Part shown: positions 33,353 to 42,622 of the stretch, one piece after another
How positions within the stretch are numbered: position 1 is the first letter of the stretch
How the letters are laid out: every line of letters begins with the position of its first letter
DNA from: Sphingopyxis macrogoltabida
Lineage (GTDB): Bacteria; Pseudomonadota; Alphaproteobacteria; Sphingomonadales; Sphingomonadaceae
Assembly (NCBI RefSeq): GCF_001314325.1
Contig: NZ_CP009429.1
Span: 372,501 to 436,500 of the forward strand
DNA: 64,000 bases
Reading direction: 5' to 3'
The notes under the pieces: generated by a model
The model's database searches: none
The model's input: the letters and a program-made list of their open reading frames with translations, nothing else
What the model was told of the DNA's origin: nothing
Made by a program: the position numbers and the translations under genes

Positions 33353-33811
33353 ATGACCCGGATAACCGACCCCTTCGCCGCCTCGCCGCAGTTGATGAAA
33401 CAGTGGATGGCGGTGTCGCTCGCCGCGCAGAACAGCCTCGAGCCGAGCCTGATCGAGCTTGTGAAGATTCGCTCGTCGATCCTCAACGGCTGCGCCAACT
33501 GCATCAACATGCACAGCGTCGAAGCGCGTGCCAAAGGCGAGAGCGAGCAGCGCATCTATCTGCTCGCCGCGTGGCACGAGGCGCCCGTCTATACCGACCG
33601 CGAGCGCGCGGCGCTGGCGTGGACCGACGCCTTGACCCGCCTGGCGCAAGGGCACACACAGAAGGACGCCCGCGCCGCGCTCGAAGCGCATTTCACGCCG
33701 GAGGAACAGATGAACCTCACCGTGATGATCAACGTCATCAACGGCTGGAACCGCATCGCGGTCGGCTTCGACCTCTGGTACGAGGGCGGCGCGCCCGCGA
33801 AGGCCGCCTGA
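33353..33811 (+). CDS. Carboxymuconolactone decarboxylase (AhpD-like) protein, ECF41 partner
   Basis: A 152-residue CMD/AhpD fold protein with the redox motif C-A-N-C followed by I-N-M-H-S (about residues 46-54), typical of peroxidase-like members. ECF41 sigma factors are usually encoded beside such a gene, which is their main target. ATG 33353 has AAGGAG upstream and its stop overlaps the sigma factor ATG (TGATG). The substrate is not known; thiol peroxidase activity is the usual proposal. Confidence 0.92.
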   Translation: MTRITDPFAASPQLMKQWMAVSLAAQNSLEPSLIELVKIRSSILNGCANCINMHSVEARAKGESEQRIYLLAAWHEAPVYTDRERAALAWTDALTRLAQGHTQKDARAALEAHFTPEEQMNLTVMINVINGWNRIAVGFDLWYEGGAPAKAA

Positions 33812-34686
33812 TGACGGGTGAAGGCATCCACGGCGAGGCGGGGGCGGCGGACGCGGCGGCGAGTTTCGATCCGCTGCGCCCGCTCCTGATCCGCGTCGCC
33901 TATCGCATGCTCGGTTCGGTCGCCGATGCCGAGGATGTGGTGCAGGATGCCTTCCTCCGCTGGCTCGGCACCGACCGCGGCGAGGTGCGCGAGCCCGCCG
34001 CCTTCCTGCGGCGGACGGTGACGCGGCTTTGCCTCGACCAGCTCAAGTCGGCGCGCCGCACCCGCGAGACCTATGTCGGTCCCTGGCTGCCCGATCCGCT
34101 CGTCGAGGAAGAAGAAGTGGACGATGTCACGCTGCCGCTGATGCTCGCGCTCGAACGCCTGTCGCCGCTCGAACGTGCGGCGTTCCTCCTGCACGATGTC
34201 TTCGGCGTCGGTTTCGACGAAGTCGGGGCGACGATCGGCCGCGACGCCGCCGCGACGCGCCAGCTCGCGGCGCGCGCTCGCAGCCACGTCCGCGAGGCGC
34301 GGCCGCGCTACAAGCTCGAGAAGGAACAGGGGCTGGAAATCGCCAACGCCTTTTTCGCCGCCTCGCGCAGCGGCGACATGAGCGCGCTCGGCGCGCTGCT
34401 CGCCGCCGATGTCGGCATGTGGGCCGACGGCGGCGGCAAGCGGCCCGCCGCGATGGGGCCGGTGCTTGGCCACGACGTCGTGCTGAAACTTCACCGCAGC
34501 CTTGCGGTGCTGTTCGGCAAATATGGCTCGACGCTCGTCCACTTGGGGCTGATCAACGGCCTGCCGGGATTCGTGACGCGCGAAGCCGATGGCGAATTGC
34601 AGACGACCGCGCTCGAGATCGAAGATGGCAAGGTCACCGGCATCTATGTGATGCGCAACCCCGACAAGCTCAAACACATGCATTAA
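33811..34686 (+). CDS. sigJ: ECF41-family RNA polymerase sigma factor (SigJ-like)
   Basis: A 291-residue sigma factor with regions 2 and 4 (A-Y-R-M-L-G-S-V-A-D-A-E-D-V-V-Q-D-A-F and F-D-E-V-G-A-T-I) fused to a C-terminal SnoaL-like domain of about 110 residues. The C-terminal D-G-G-G-K motif, which in ECF41 proteins is needed for activity control, is present. No separate anti-sigma factor is encoded; in this group the extension replaces it. The gene is translationally coupled to the CMD gene before it. Confidence 0.92.
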   Translation: MTGEGIHGEAGAADAAASFDPLRPLLIRVAYRMLGSVADAEDVVQDAFLRWLGTDRGEVREPAAFLRRTVTRLCLDQLKSARRTRETYVGPWLPDPLVEEEEVDDVTLPLMLALERLSPLERAAFLLHDVFGVGFDEVGATIGRDAAATRQLAARARSHVREARPRYKLEKEQGLEIANAFFAASRSGDMSALGALLAADVGMWADGGGKRPAAMGPVLGHDVVLKLHRSLAVLFGKYGSTLVHLGLINGLPGFVTREADGELQTTALEIEDGKVTGIYVMRNPDKLKHMH

Positions 34687-34709
34687 AGCGTGATTGCTTT
34701 TTACTGAAT

Positions 34710-34812
34710 CGTCATCCCGGCGAAGGGTGTTCAGAGGCACGTGACTCTGAAACACGATCTCACCGTTGCGTCAGGGCGATATGGCGGGATCCCGGCCTTC
34801 GCCGGAATGACA
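34710..34812. repeat. Palindromic element variant between sigJ and the carboxylase operon
   Basis: One end reads cgtcatcccggcgaaggg and the other ccttcgccggaatgac, an imperfect inverted pair separated by about 70 unique bases. It lies in the 288-base gap between the ECF41 gene and the six-gene operon at 34975. After it, the bases up to 34960 show no recognised promoter or leader. Confidence 0.65.
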
Positions 34813-34974
34813 AGATAAGAAGGGCTATGCTTCAACCTAACCCGATCACGCTCGTCGCCGTGCAATTTCGTTCGACGATTTCGCCTAAACACTCTTTCCC
34901 TACGCGCCCGACGGTGCTAACCGGAGGTCAGCGAACGAGTCCCCGGTCGACAGGGGGCGGGCAAGGGGTGAGTG

Positions 34975-36522
34975 ATGTTGAGCTACGCGCGATTGCTGGA
35001 AGCGAACAATGCGATCCAGACACTGGGCGACGATACCTATTGGCTGTGCGTGACGCGGACGGTGCAGGAATCGAAACTGTTCCCGGTGCCGTCCTATATG
35101 CTGCTGTCCTATCTCTGCTGCTTCTATCGCTATCCCGAGCTGCTGCGGAAGGTCGAGGCGAAGATGTCGGCCGAGGAAATCGGCGACCGCGCGCGCGCGA
35201 TGGGCGGCAAGTTCGGCAATTTGCCGGGCTGGGGCCTGCCGACCTTCTATCTGCTCGGCCGCGAGATGCTGATCAACTTCGGCATGCTCGACCCCGCCGA
35301 TGGAGCGGAAGATGTCGCCTATGTCATGGACTTCTGGCGCCGCTTCAAACTGGCGCAGCAGCGCGAGGACGGCCACCTCAATGCGCGCGAATTCGGGCAG
35401 CGGGTGCAATTGCTGCCCGAACGCCGGGTCCAGCGCTTCCACGCCGACCTGCACGCCTGCGCGGTCGGCGACCGGTTGCACAAGGCGGCGCAGGCGTTCC
35501 TCGCCACCGTGTCGCAATATGGCTTTCTCGTGTCGTGCGAAAGCCGCGTGTCGCTCAACAACAACGGCCCCTATAACCTCGGCGACGGCCGCGAGCTGAT
35601 CGTTCGCGAATTCACCGACCTCGCCGAGGGCGATTATCCCTGGCTCGACGGCATCGCGGGCGACATTCCATACAACAATCTGACCGTCACCATGGAGGCG
35701 ACGGGGTGCCATTTCTATCTGATGGACGATTGGGGCAGCTTTGAATCGCGCCCCGAATTTACCGCCGACAAGCTGACCGGCGTCGGCCTCTATACCTCCG
35801 ACGTGCTGTCGGAGGGTTTCGTCCCCGTCGGCATGGGCTCGGCCGACGAACTCGCCGACACGTTCGAGGAGCTGACCGAGAAGGTGCGCGTCGCGACCGT
35901 CGCGCTGTGGAAGCGCGTCGCGGGCTGGAGCCGCGACCAGATGATGGACGCCGGGGCGCTCGTCTATTTCTCGATGGCCAAGGATTTCGCGCACATCGCC
36001 GGGGTTTATGACGCGGGCGACTGGATGACGATCGACCCGCGCGCCGACCGCTTCCGCCCCTTGCTCAACGACGAGTTCGGGCGCGATTTCCTGGGCGAAC
36101 TGGTCGGCCTTGTCGACCTGCCGAGCCAGCGGATCAGCGACTATGCGATGATGCAGCACAACAACAATCCGGTGCGCTATATCTCGCAGATACCGTATAG
36201 CGTCCTCGGCCGCGACGGCGAGGCACCCAAACTGGCGCCGATCGGCGAGGGCATCACCCATCTGGGTGCCAAGGCCGACCGTTATACGACGACTGCCGGG
36301 GTATTGCCGCTGGCCGAATATAATGCGCGCGCCGCGGCGTTCGTGCCGCGGCAGATGGCGGCCGACTATCGTTTCCTGTGCGACACGACGGTCAAATATC
36401 GCAGCGGCGACCCCGCAGTGCAGGCGATGTACCGCGACGAGCAGCAGGGGTCGCGGCTCGCCGGCAAGGGGGCGGGCCTGAGCCGCGCCGACATCGAAGC
36501 CTTGCGGGGAGCAGGCCAATGA
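34975..36522 (+). CDS. Unrecognised 515-residue protein, first gene of the biotin carboxylase operon
   Basis: I do not recognise a family for this gene. It encodes 515 residues with no signal peptide or membrane segment, so it is likely cytoplasmic. It is rich in Asp, Tyr, Trp and Met and has a conserved-looking centre (Y-N-N-L-T-V-T-M-E-A-T-G-C-H-F). ATG 34975 follows AAGGGG, and a GTG three bases before it is an alternative. Its stop overlaps the biotin carrier start (ATGA), and five more carboxylase-related genes follow with almost no spacing, so its role is bound to that pathway. Function unknown; candidates are a substrate-activating or decarboxylating component. Confidence 0.85.
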   Translation: MLSYARLLEANNAIQTLGDDTYWLCVTRTVQESKLFPVPSYMLLSYLCCFYRYPELLRKVEAKMSAEEIGDRARAMGGKFGNLPGWGLPTFYLLGREMLINFGMLDPADGAEDVAYVMDFWRRFKLAQQREDGHLNAREFGQRVQLLPERRVQRFHADLHACAVGDRLHKAAQAFLATVSQYGFLVSCESRVSLNNNGPYNLGDGRELIVREFTDLAEGDYPWLDGIAGDIPYNNLTVTMEATGCHFYLMDDWGSFESRPEFTADKLTGVGLYTSDVLSEGFVPVGMGSADELADTFEELTEKVRVATVALWKRVAGWSRDQMMDAGALVYFSMAKDFAHIAGVYDAGDWMTIDPRADRFRPLLNDEFGRDFLGELVGLVDLPSQRISDYAMMQHNNNPVRYISQIPYSVLGRDGEAPKLAPIGEGITHLGAKADRYTTTAGVLPLAEYNARAAAFVPRQMAADYRFLCDTTVKYRSGDPAVQAMYRDEQQGSRLAGKGAGLSRADIEALRGAGQ

Positions 36523-37013
36523 GCGCCGCCGATCGCACCGCCGAACTCGAGCAACTGATCGCCGAGTTCGAGAAGTCGGGGCTGCGCGAACTCCACGTCG
36601 TGCGCGACGGCGTCGAAATCTATCTGTCGAACGACGCGGGCAGCATCGGGCTCAGCACCGGAGCGCATGCCGCCCCCGCACCCTCATCGCCAGTCTCCCC
36701 TGCCGCCGCCGGTACGGTACCTCCGTCGCCGGCGGCGGACCCTTTGCCTGCGGCGGAGACATGGCCCGAAGGGGCGGAGATCGTGCGGGCGCCCTATCTC
36801 GGTACCTTCTATCGCGCGCCGAAGCCCGGTTCGCCGGCCTATGTCGAGGTCGGCAGCGCAGTGACCGCAGAATCGGAACTCTGCCTCGTCGAGGTCATGA
36901 AATTGTTCACGACCGTCCGTGCCGGCAGCGATGGCATCGTCCACGCCATCCTGTCGGCCGACGGCGCGCTGGTCGAGGCCGACCAGCCGCTGTTCGTGAT
37001 CGTGAAGGGCTGA
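36519..37013 (+). CDS. Biotin carboxyl carrier protein (AccB-like)
   Basis: A 164-residue carrier. The N-terminal segment resembles AccB (A-E-L-E-Q-L-I-A-E-F-E-K-S-G), a Pro/Ala-rich linker spans about residues 48-80, and the biotinyl domain has its lysine K128 in V-E-V-M-K-L-F, a variant of the usual E-A-M-K. It carries carboxybiotin between the biotin carboxylase and the carboxyltransferase encoded downstream. It overlaps the unrecognised gene by four bases and ends three bases before the carboxylase gene. Confidence 0.93.
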   Translation: MSAADRTAELEQLIAEFEKSGLRELHVVRDGVEIYLSNDAGSIGLSTGAHAAPAPSSPVSPAAAGTVPPSPAADPLPAAETWPEGAEIVRAPYLGTFYRAPKPGSPAYVEVGSAVTAESELCLVEVMKLFTTVRAGSDGIVHAILSADGALVEADQPLFVIVKG

Positions 37014-37016
37014 CCG

Positions 37017-38384
37017 ATGGCGATCGGCCGCCTGTTCATCGCCAACCGCGGCGAGATCGCGCTCCGGGTCGCGCGCGCTGCGCAGGCGCTGAATATCGAG
37101 ACCGTGCTGGGTGTGTCTGAAGCCGACAAGGACAGCGCTGCGGCGCGGCTGGTCGACCGGGTCGTCGTGCTGGGGCCGGGGCCGGCGGCGCGCAGCTATC
37201 TCGATGCGAAGCTGGTCGTGCAGGCGGCGAAGGCGACCGGCTGCGACGCGCTCCACCCGGGCTATGGCTTCCTCTCCGAGCGCGCGATGTTCGCGCAGCT
37301 CTGCGAGGATCATGGCATCATCTTCGTCGGCCCGCAGCCGGACATCATCGACGCGCTCGGCGACAAGCTGCGCGCGCGCGAAATGGCGTCGGCGGCCGGA
37401 GTGCCGCTGGTCCCCGGCAGCGGCGAGATCGGCAGCGCCGCCGACGCGCGGCGCATCGCCGACGAAATCGGCTATCCGGTGCTGCTCAAGGCCGCGGCGG
37501 GCGGCGGCGGACGCGGCATGGTGATCGCGAACAACGGCGAAGAGGTCGAGGCGGGTTACGGGCGGGCGAGCGCCGAGGCGCTGGCGGCGTTCAACGACGG
37601 CACCCTGTTCATGGAACGCTTCGTCCCCGAGGCGCGCCATGTCGAGGTGCAGTTGATCGGTGACGGGCAGGGCAAGGTCGTCCATTTCGGCGAGCGCGAT
37701 TGTTCGGTGCAGCGCCGCTATCAGAAACTGATCGAGGAAGCGCCGAGCGTCGCGATGCCCGACAGCCTGCGCGCCGAGCTGCATAAGGCGGCGGTCGATC
37801 TGGCCGCGAGCGTTGCCTATCGCAACGCCGGGACGGTCGAGTTCCTCTACGACGTGATGCGGCAGGAGGTCTATTTCATCGAGGTGAACGCGCGCATCCA
37901 GGTCGAGCATCCGGTCAGCGAAATGGTGAGCGGCGTCGATCTGGTGCAGGAGCAATTGCGCGTCGCGGGCGGGCTGGGCCTCTCGATGAATCAAGAGGAT
38001 GTCACGCTTTCCGGACACGCGATCGAATGCCGCATCAATGCCGAGGATGCTTCGCGCGGTTTCACCCCCGTTCCGGGCACGATCACCCGCTGGGCGCCGC
38101 CCGAAGGCGAGGGCATCCGCCTCGACAGCCATATGAGCAGCGGCGCCGCGATCCCGCCCTTCTATGACTCGATGGTCGGCAAGCTGATCGTCCATGGCAA
38201 GGACCGCGCGCAGGCGGTCGAGCGACTGACCGACGCGCTCGACGCCTTCACCGTCGAGGGCGTGCCGACGACGATCGGCCTCCACCGCCAGATCGTCCGC
38301 CATCCCGATTTCATCGCCAACGCGTTCCACACGCGCTGGCTCGAACAAGTGATGCTCGCCGAACCGGCGATCGCAGCGGAGTAG
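37017..38384 (+). CDS. Biotin carboxylase subunit (AccC-like)
   Basis: A 455-residue ATP-grasp enzyme that carboxylates biotin on the carrier with bicarbonate and ATP. Visible are the N-terminal N-R-G-E-I-A-L-R, the glycine-rich loop A-A-A-G-G-G-G-R-G-M, V-Q-L-I-G-D, and the catalytic E-V-N-A-R-I-Q-V-E-H. Length and motifs equal those of AccC or the carboxylase subunit of acyl-CoA/pyruvate carboxylases. It is probably not the housekeeping AccC because it sits with the unusual carboxyltransferase at 38388. Confidence 0.95.
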   Translation: MAIGRLFIANRGEIALRVARAAQALNIETVLGVSEADKDSAAARLVDRVVVLGPGPAARSYLDAKLVVQAAKATGCDALHPGYGFLSERAMFAQLCEDHGIIFVGPQPDIIDALGDKLRAREMASAAGVPLVPGSGEIGSAADARRIADEIGYPVLLKAAAGGGGRGMVIANNGEEVEAGYGRASAEALAAFNDGTLFMERFVPEARHVEVQLIGDGQGKVVHFGERDCSVQRRYQKLIEEAPSVAMPDSLRAELHKAAVDLAASVAYRNAGTVEFLYDVMRQEVYFIEVNARIQVEHPVSEMVSGVDLVQEQLRVAGGLGLSMNQEDVTLSGHAIECRINAEDASRGFTPVPGTITRWAPPEGEGIRLDSHMSSGAAIPPFYDSMVGKLIVHGKDRAQAVERLTDALDAFTVEGVPTTIGLHRQIVRHPDFIANAFHTRWLEQVMLAEPAIAAE

Positions 38385-38387
38385 CCC

Positions 38388-39842
38388 ATGGCGCACATCA
38401 AATTTCTCGACGAAACCTGCCGCGACGGCCAGCAGAGCCTGTGGGGCATGCGGATGCAGGCGGGGCAGGCCTATCCGGCGCTGCCGACGATCGACCAGAC
38501 CGGCTATTCGACGATCAGCCTCGCCGGGTCGTCGCTGTTCGAGGTGCTCGTCCGCCATTGCCAGGAGGACCCGTGGGCGGGGTTCGACCTGATGATGAGC
38601 CAGATCAAGAATACCCCGGTGCGCGGCGGCATCCGCTCGAACGGGTCGGTGACCTTCGGCTTCACCCCGCAGGTGCTGATGGACCTGTGGATGGAGCGCC
38701 TCTGCGTCCATGGCGTGCGGAGCTGGTGGATCTATGACGTCCTCTTCAACATCGACAAGATGACGCGGCTCGCCAAACTGTCGAAGAAATATGACTGCAA
38801 GGTCGCGGCGACGATGCTGTTCACCCTGTCGCCGGTGCACGACGATGCCTTTTGGGCCGACAAGGCCGACAAGCTCTCGGCGATCCCGGAAGTGGACAGC
38901 CTGCTGCTCTACGACACCGGCGGCGTGCTCGACCGCGACCGGATCAAGACGCTCGTCCCCGCGATCGTCGCCAATGCGCGCGGCAAGCCGGTCGAGATGC
39001 ATTCGAACAACATGCTCGGCCAGTCGGCGAAAGCCTATTGCGACGCGGTCGAATATGGCGTGACCGTGCTCCACACCGCGGCGCGCTCGATGGCGAACGG
39101 CCCGTCGATCCCGTCGATCGACATCATGGTCAAGAATATGGAGGCGCTCGGCCACACCCACGACATCGATGTGTCGAAACTGCAGCCGGTGTCCGAGCAT
39201 TTCCGCAAGGTGGCGAAGACCGCGGGCTATCTCCACGACCAGCATTATGAATATGATGTCACCTCGCTGACCACCCAGATTCCGGGCGGGATGATGGGGA
39301 CGCTGCGCAACCAGCTCATCCAGCAGAATATGCTCGACATGCTGCCGCAGGTGCTCGACGAGGTCGCGGCGGTGCGCCGCGAGCTGGGCTATCCCGGCAT
39401 GGCGACGCCTTTCGCGCAGCTCGTCGGCACGCTCGCGGTGCTCAATATCGTCACCGGCAAGCGTTATGGCGCGATCCCCGACGAGGTGATCCAATATGCC
39501 GCCGGCTATTATGGCGAGCCGCCGGCGCCGATCGATCCCGACGTCATGGACCGCATCGCCGCGGCGCCGCGCGCGAAAGAGATTTTCGGCAATCCGCCGC
39601 CCGAGCCCGACCTCGCCGAACTGAAGCGCCAGCACGGCACCGACGACGAGGACGAACTGATCCTGCGCGCGCTGGTGCCCGCGTCGGATATCGAACGGAT
39701 GCGCGCGGCGGGACCGCTGAAGCGCGATTATCCCACGCTCTCGTCGCCCGAGATGGAGCAGGTGCGGCGGCTGATGCAGGTTGCGAAGACCCCGTTCGTG
39801 CAGATCAAGTCGGCCGAACTCGATCTGGTGATGCGGAGATAG
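38388..39842 (+). CDS. HMGL-type carboxyltransferase subunit, divergent active site
   Basis: A 484-residue protein of the pyruvate carboxylase/transcarboxylase-5S class. The start D-E-T-C-R-D-G-Q-Q-S-L and the later P-G-G-M-M-G-T-L-R-N-Q-L are well kept. Two catalytic sites are not: where relatives have the carboxylated lysine in K-D-M-A-G this protein has L-Y175-D-T-G-G, and the metal-binding H-x-H is H205-S-N207. The acceptor is therefore unlikely to be pyruvate or oxaloacetate. Three bases separate it from the carboxylase gene. The product of the operon is unknown. Confidence 0.88.
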   Translation: MAHIKFLDETCRDGQQSLWGMRMQAGQAYPALPTIDQTGYSTISLAGSSLFEVLVRHCQEDPWAGFDLMMSQIKNTPVRGGIRSNGSVTFGFTPQVLMDLWMERLCVHGVRSWWIYDVLFNIDKMTRLAKLSKKYDCKVAATMLFTLSPVHDDAFWADKADKLSAIPEVDSLLLYDTGGVLDRDRIKTLVPAIVANARGKPVEMHSNNMLGQSAKAYCDAVEYGVTVLHTAARSMANGPSIPSIDIMVKNMEALGHTHDIDVSKLQPVSEHFRKVAKTAGYLHDQHYEYDVTSLTTQIPGGMMGTLRNQLIQQNMLDMLPQVLDEVAAVRRELGYPGMATPFAQLVGTLAVLNIVTGKRYGAIPDEVIQYAAGYYGEPPAPIDPDVMDRIAAAPRAKEIFGNPPPEPDLAELKRQHGTDDEDELILRALVPASDIERMRAAGPLKRDYPTLSSPEMEQVRRLMQVAKTPFVQIKSAELDLVMRR

Positions 39843-39848
39843 CCGCCG

Positions 39849-41399
39849 ATGCGGATGATCGACTATTTCGATCGCGGCGCGCGGATGGCGCATGACAAGC
39901 CGTGCATGATCGCCGGCGACGCCATGCGGACCTATGCCGAGGTGTCGGCGCGCAGCCACGCCATCGCGCGCGCGCTGATCGCCGACGGTTTCGCCGCCGG
40001 CGCACATGCGGCGGTGCTGAGCGGCAATGCGATGGTCGCGTTCGAGGCGATCCTCGGCATCCTGCGCGCCGACGGTGTGTGGGTGATGGCGAACAACCGC
40101 GCGGCGGTGGGCGAAAATGCCTATCTGCTCGATCTGCTCGACGTGGATACCTTGTTCGTCCATTCGGAGGTTGCGGACCGCATCGCGACCTTCCGCGCCG
40201 AATGCCCGAACATCCGCCGCTATATCGCGCTCGACCGCCCCTTTCCCGAAGCCGATATCTTCCTCGAGGATATGCTGGAAGCTTCGGCCGAGCCGGCGCC
40301 GCAGCGGCGCTCGGGGCATGAGGACGAACTCGCGTTTCTCGGCAATACCGGCGGCACGACGGGGCGGCCCAAGGGCGTGATGCTGTCGAACCGCAACTGG
40401 CAGGCGCTGGTGTCGAGCCTTGTCGCATCGATGCCCATGAAAATACCGCCGGTGAACCTCGTCGCCGCGCCGATGACGCATGCCGCAGGGCCGCTTGCGC
40501 TCGCGAGCATGGCACTGGGCGGGACGGTGGTCGTGCTGCCGAAATTCGATCCGCCCGCCGTGGTCGCGGCGATCGAGAAACACCGCGTGACCTATATGTT
40601 CCTGCCGCCGACCGCGATCTACATGCTGCTCGCCGAGCCGAGCGTCAGGACTGCGGATCTCTCAAGCCTCGAATATATCAGCTACGCCGGGGCGCCGATG
40701 TCGCTCGACCGGCTGAAGGAAGCGATCGACGTGCTGGGGCCGGTGATGAACGCGAGCTTCGGGCAGACCGAGGCGCCGATGTGCGTGACGGCGATGCCGC
40801 CGCACGAGCATCTGAACGCCGACGGCGAACTCGCGCATCCGGGGAGCTGCGGCCGCGCCAACCTGCTGTCGATCGTCGAGATCATGGACGAGGAAGGCAA
40901 TATCCTCCCGCCGGGCGAGCGCGGCGAGATCGTCGTGCGCGGGCCGCTGGTGATGGCGGGCTATTACAAGAACCCGGAGGCGACGGCCGAAGTGTCCACC
41001 TTCGGCTGGCACCATACGGGCGACATCGGGGTGCGCGACGAAGACGGCTGGTTCTATGTCGTCGACCGCAAGAAGGACATGATCATCTCGGGCGGGTTCA
41101 ACATCTATCCCGCCGAGGTCGAACAGGCGATCCTCGCGCATCCCGATGTCCAGGATTGCGCGGTGATCGGCGTGCCCGACGACAAATGGGGCGAGGCCGT
41201 GGTCGCCGTGGTCGAGCCGCGGGCTGGGGCAAATATCGATACCGAGGCGCTGCTCGCCGCAGCCCGCGACGCGCTGGGGCCGGTGAAGACGCCCAAGGCG
41301 ATCGAGGTCGTCGCGGCGCTGCCGCGCAGCAATGCGGGCAAGGTGCTGCGCGCCGAACTGCGCCGCGAACGCTGGACGGCGGCGGGGAGGGCGATCTGA
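39849..41399 (+). CDS. AMP-dependent acyl-CoA synthetase/ligase
   Basis: A 516-residue adenylate-forming ligase that makes an acyl-CoA from a carboxylic acid, ATP and CoA. Motif G-N-T-G-G-T-T-G-R-P-K-G is near residue 163, the G-Q-T-E motif sits in S-F-G-Q-T-E, and D-R-K-K-D-M-I-I-S-G-G-F-N-I-Y-P-A-E is in the C-terminal domain, together with the catalytic Lys near the end (N-A-G-K-V-L-R). The acid is unknown. Its stop overlaps the thiolase start, so it should supply or take the CoA ester in the same pathway. Confidence 0.92.
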   Translation: MRMIDYFDRGARMAHDKPCMIAGDAMRTYAEVSARSHAIARALIADGFAAGAHAAVLSGNAMVAFEAILGILRADGVWVMANNRAAVGENAYLLDLLDVDTLFVHSEVADRIATFRAECPNIRRYIALDRPFPEADIFLEDMLEASAEPAPQRRSGHEDELAFLGNTGGTTGRPKGVMLSNRNWQALVSSLVASMPMKIPPVNLVAAPMTHAAGPLALASMALGGTVVVLPKFDPPAVVAAIEKHRVTYMFLPPTAIYMLLAEPSVRTADLSSLEYISYAGAPMSLDRLKEAIDVLGPVMNASFGQTEAPMCVTAMPPHEHLNADGELAHPGSCGRANLLSIVEIMDEEGNILPPGERGEIVVRGPLVMAGYYKNPEATAEVSTFGWHHTGDIGVRDEDGWFYVVDRKKDMIISGGFNIYPAEVEQAILAHPDVQDCAVIGVPDDKWGEAVVAVVEPRAGANIDTEALLAAARDALGPVKTPKAIEVVAALPRSNAGKVLRAELRRERWTAAGRAI

Positions 41400-42622
41400 T
41401 GCGCGATGCCGTGATCCTCGGCGTCGGCATGACGCCGTTCGGCCGCCATCTCGACAAGAGCCACGAGCAGCTTACCCAATGGGCAGTGCGCGATGCGCTG
41501 GCCGACAGCGGGGTGCCGCCGGGCGAGATCGACATGGCGGTCTATGCCAATGTCATTCAGGGCTTTTTTGCCGGCGAAATGTCGATCCCCGGCGAATATG
41601 CGCTGCGCCCGCTCGGCATTTCGGGGGTACGCGGCTTCCATGTCGAGGCGGCGTGCGCCAGCTCTACGGTCGGGCTGCATGTTGCGGTCGACTATGTCCG
41701 CGCGGGGCTGGCGGACTGCGTGCTCGTCGTCGGGGTCGAGAAGCTTTATTCGGACGACCGCGCCAAGAAATTCGCGGTGTTCCAGCAGCCGCGCGACATC
41801 GTCGAGGCCGAGGCCTATCTCGCGAAGACCGCCGGCCTGCTCGCACCGGTGCCGCCGGGGGGCGAGAGCGACAGTCCCAATGTGCTGATGCAGGCCTATG
41901 CCGCACAGGCGCGGCTGCACATCGCCACCTATGGCTCGACGCAGCGCCAGATCGCGGCGGTCGCGGCCAAGGATCACGGCCATTCGGTGCACAATCCCTT
42001 GAGCCAGTATCGCAAGCCGATGTCGGTCGACGAGGTGCTCGCGGCGCCGACCGTCGCCTGGCCGCTGACCAATCCGATGTGCGCGCCGATCAGCGACGGC
42101 GCGGCGGCGGCAATCGTGTGCAGCGCCGATTGGGCAAGGCGCTTTCCCGATGCGCGCGCGGTGCGTGTGCTGGCGGCGGAATCGCAGACCGGCAGCGAGC
42201 GGGCGCCCGACGATTATGCACGCCATGTCACGCGCATCGTCGGCGCGCGCGCTTATGAAAAGGCGAGCGTCGGTCCGAAGGATATCGACATCGCCGAGGT
42301 TCACGACGCCAGCTCGATCGGCGAGATGATCCAGACCGAAGCGCTCGGCCTCTGCGCGCCCGGCGAGGCGGGCATCGCCGCCGAGCGCGGCGACACGGCG
42401 CTCGGCGGGCGCATTCCGGTCAATGTGTCGGGCGGGCTGGTATCGAAAGGCCACCCGCTCGGTGCGACCGGGCTGGGGCAGATTTTCGAACTGGTAACGC
42501 ATTTACGTGGGGATGCCGGCGCGCGACAGGTCGAAGGCGCGCGCATCGCGATCGCGGAGAACAGCGGCGGCTTTTACGGGGTCGAGGACGGGATGTCGGC
42601 GGTGACGATATTGGCGCGATGA
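41399..42622 (+). CDS. SCP2-type thiolase/acetyl-CoA acetyltransferase-like protein
   Basis: A 407-residue thiolase-fold protein of the SCP-x group. The nucleophile Cys is in E-A-A-C-A-S-S-T, the histidine in E-V-H-D-A-S is present, and G-G-L-V-S-K-G-H-P-L-G-A-T-G carries the second histidine. Such enzymes cleave or form beta-ketoacyl-CoA. As last gene of the six-gene operon it would cleave a carboxylated or beta-keto CoA ester (inference). ATG 41399 overlaps the ligase stop. About 160 bases with no recognised element follow before ybeY. Confidence 0.9.
   Translation: MRDAVILGVGMTPFGRHLDKSHEQLTQWAVRDALADSGVPPGEIDMAVYANVIQGFFAGEMSIPGEYALRPLGISGVRGFHVEAACASSTVGLHVAVDYVRAGLADCVLVVGVEKLYSDDRAKKFAVFQQPRDIVEAEAYLAKTAGLLAPVPPGGESDSPNVLMQAYAAQARLHIATYGSTQRQIAAVAAKDHGHSVHNPLSQYRKPMSVDEVLAAPTVAWPLTNPMCAPISDGAAAAIVCSADWARRFPDARAVRVLAAESQTGSERAPDDYARHVTRIVGARAYEKASVGPKDIDIAEVHDASSIGEMIQTEALGLCAPGEAGIAAERGDTALGGRIPVNVSGGLVSKGHPLGATGLGQIFELVTHLRGDAGARQVEGARIAIAENSGGFYGVEDGMSAVTILAR

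Noticed and set aside
36684..40583. A 1,299-codon open frame on the minus strand across the carboxylase operon
   Set aside because: It runs antisense to four clearly recognised genes, has an Arg/His/Asp-rich composition typical of GC-rich antisense shadows, and shows no family motif.
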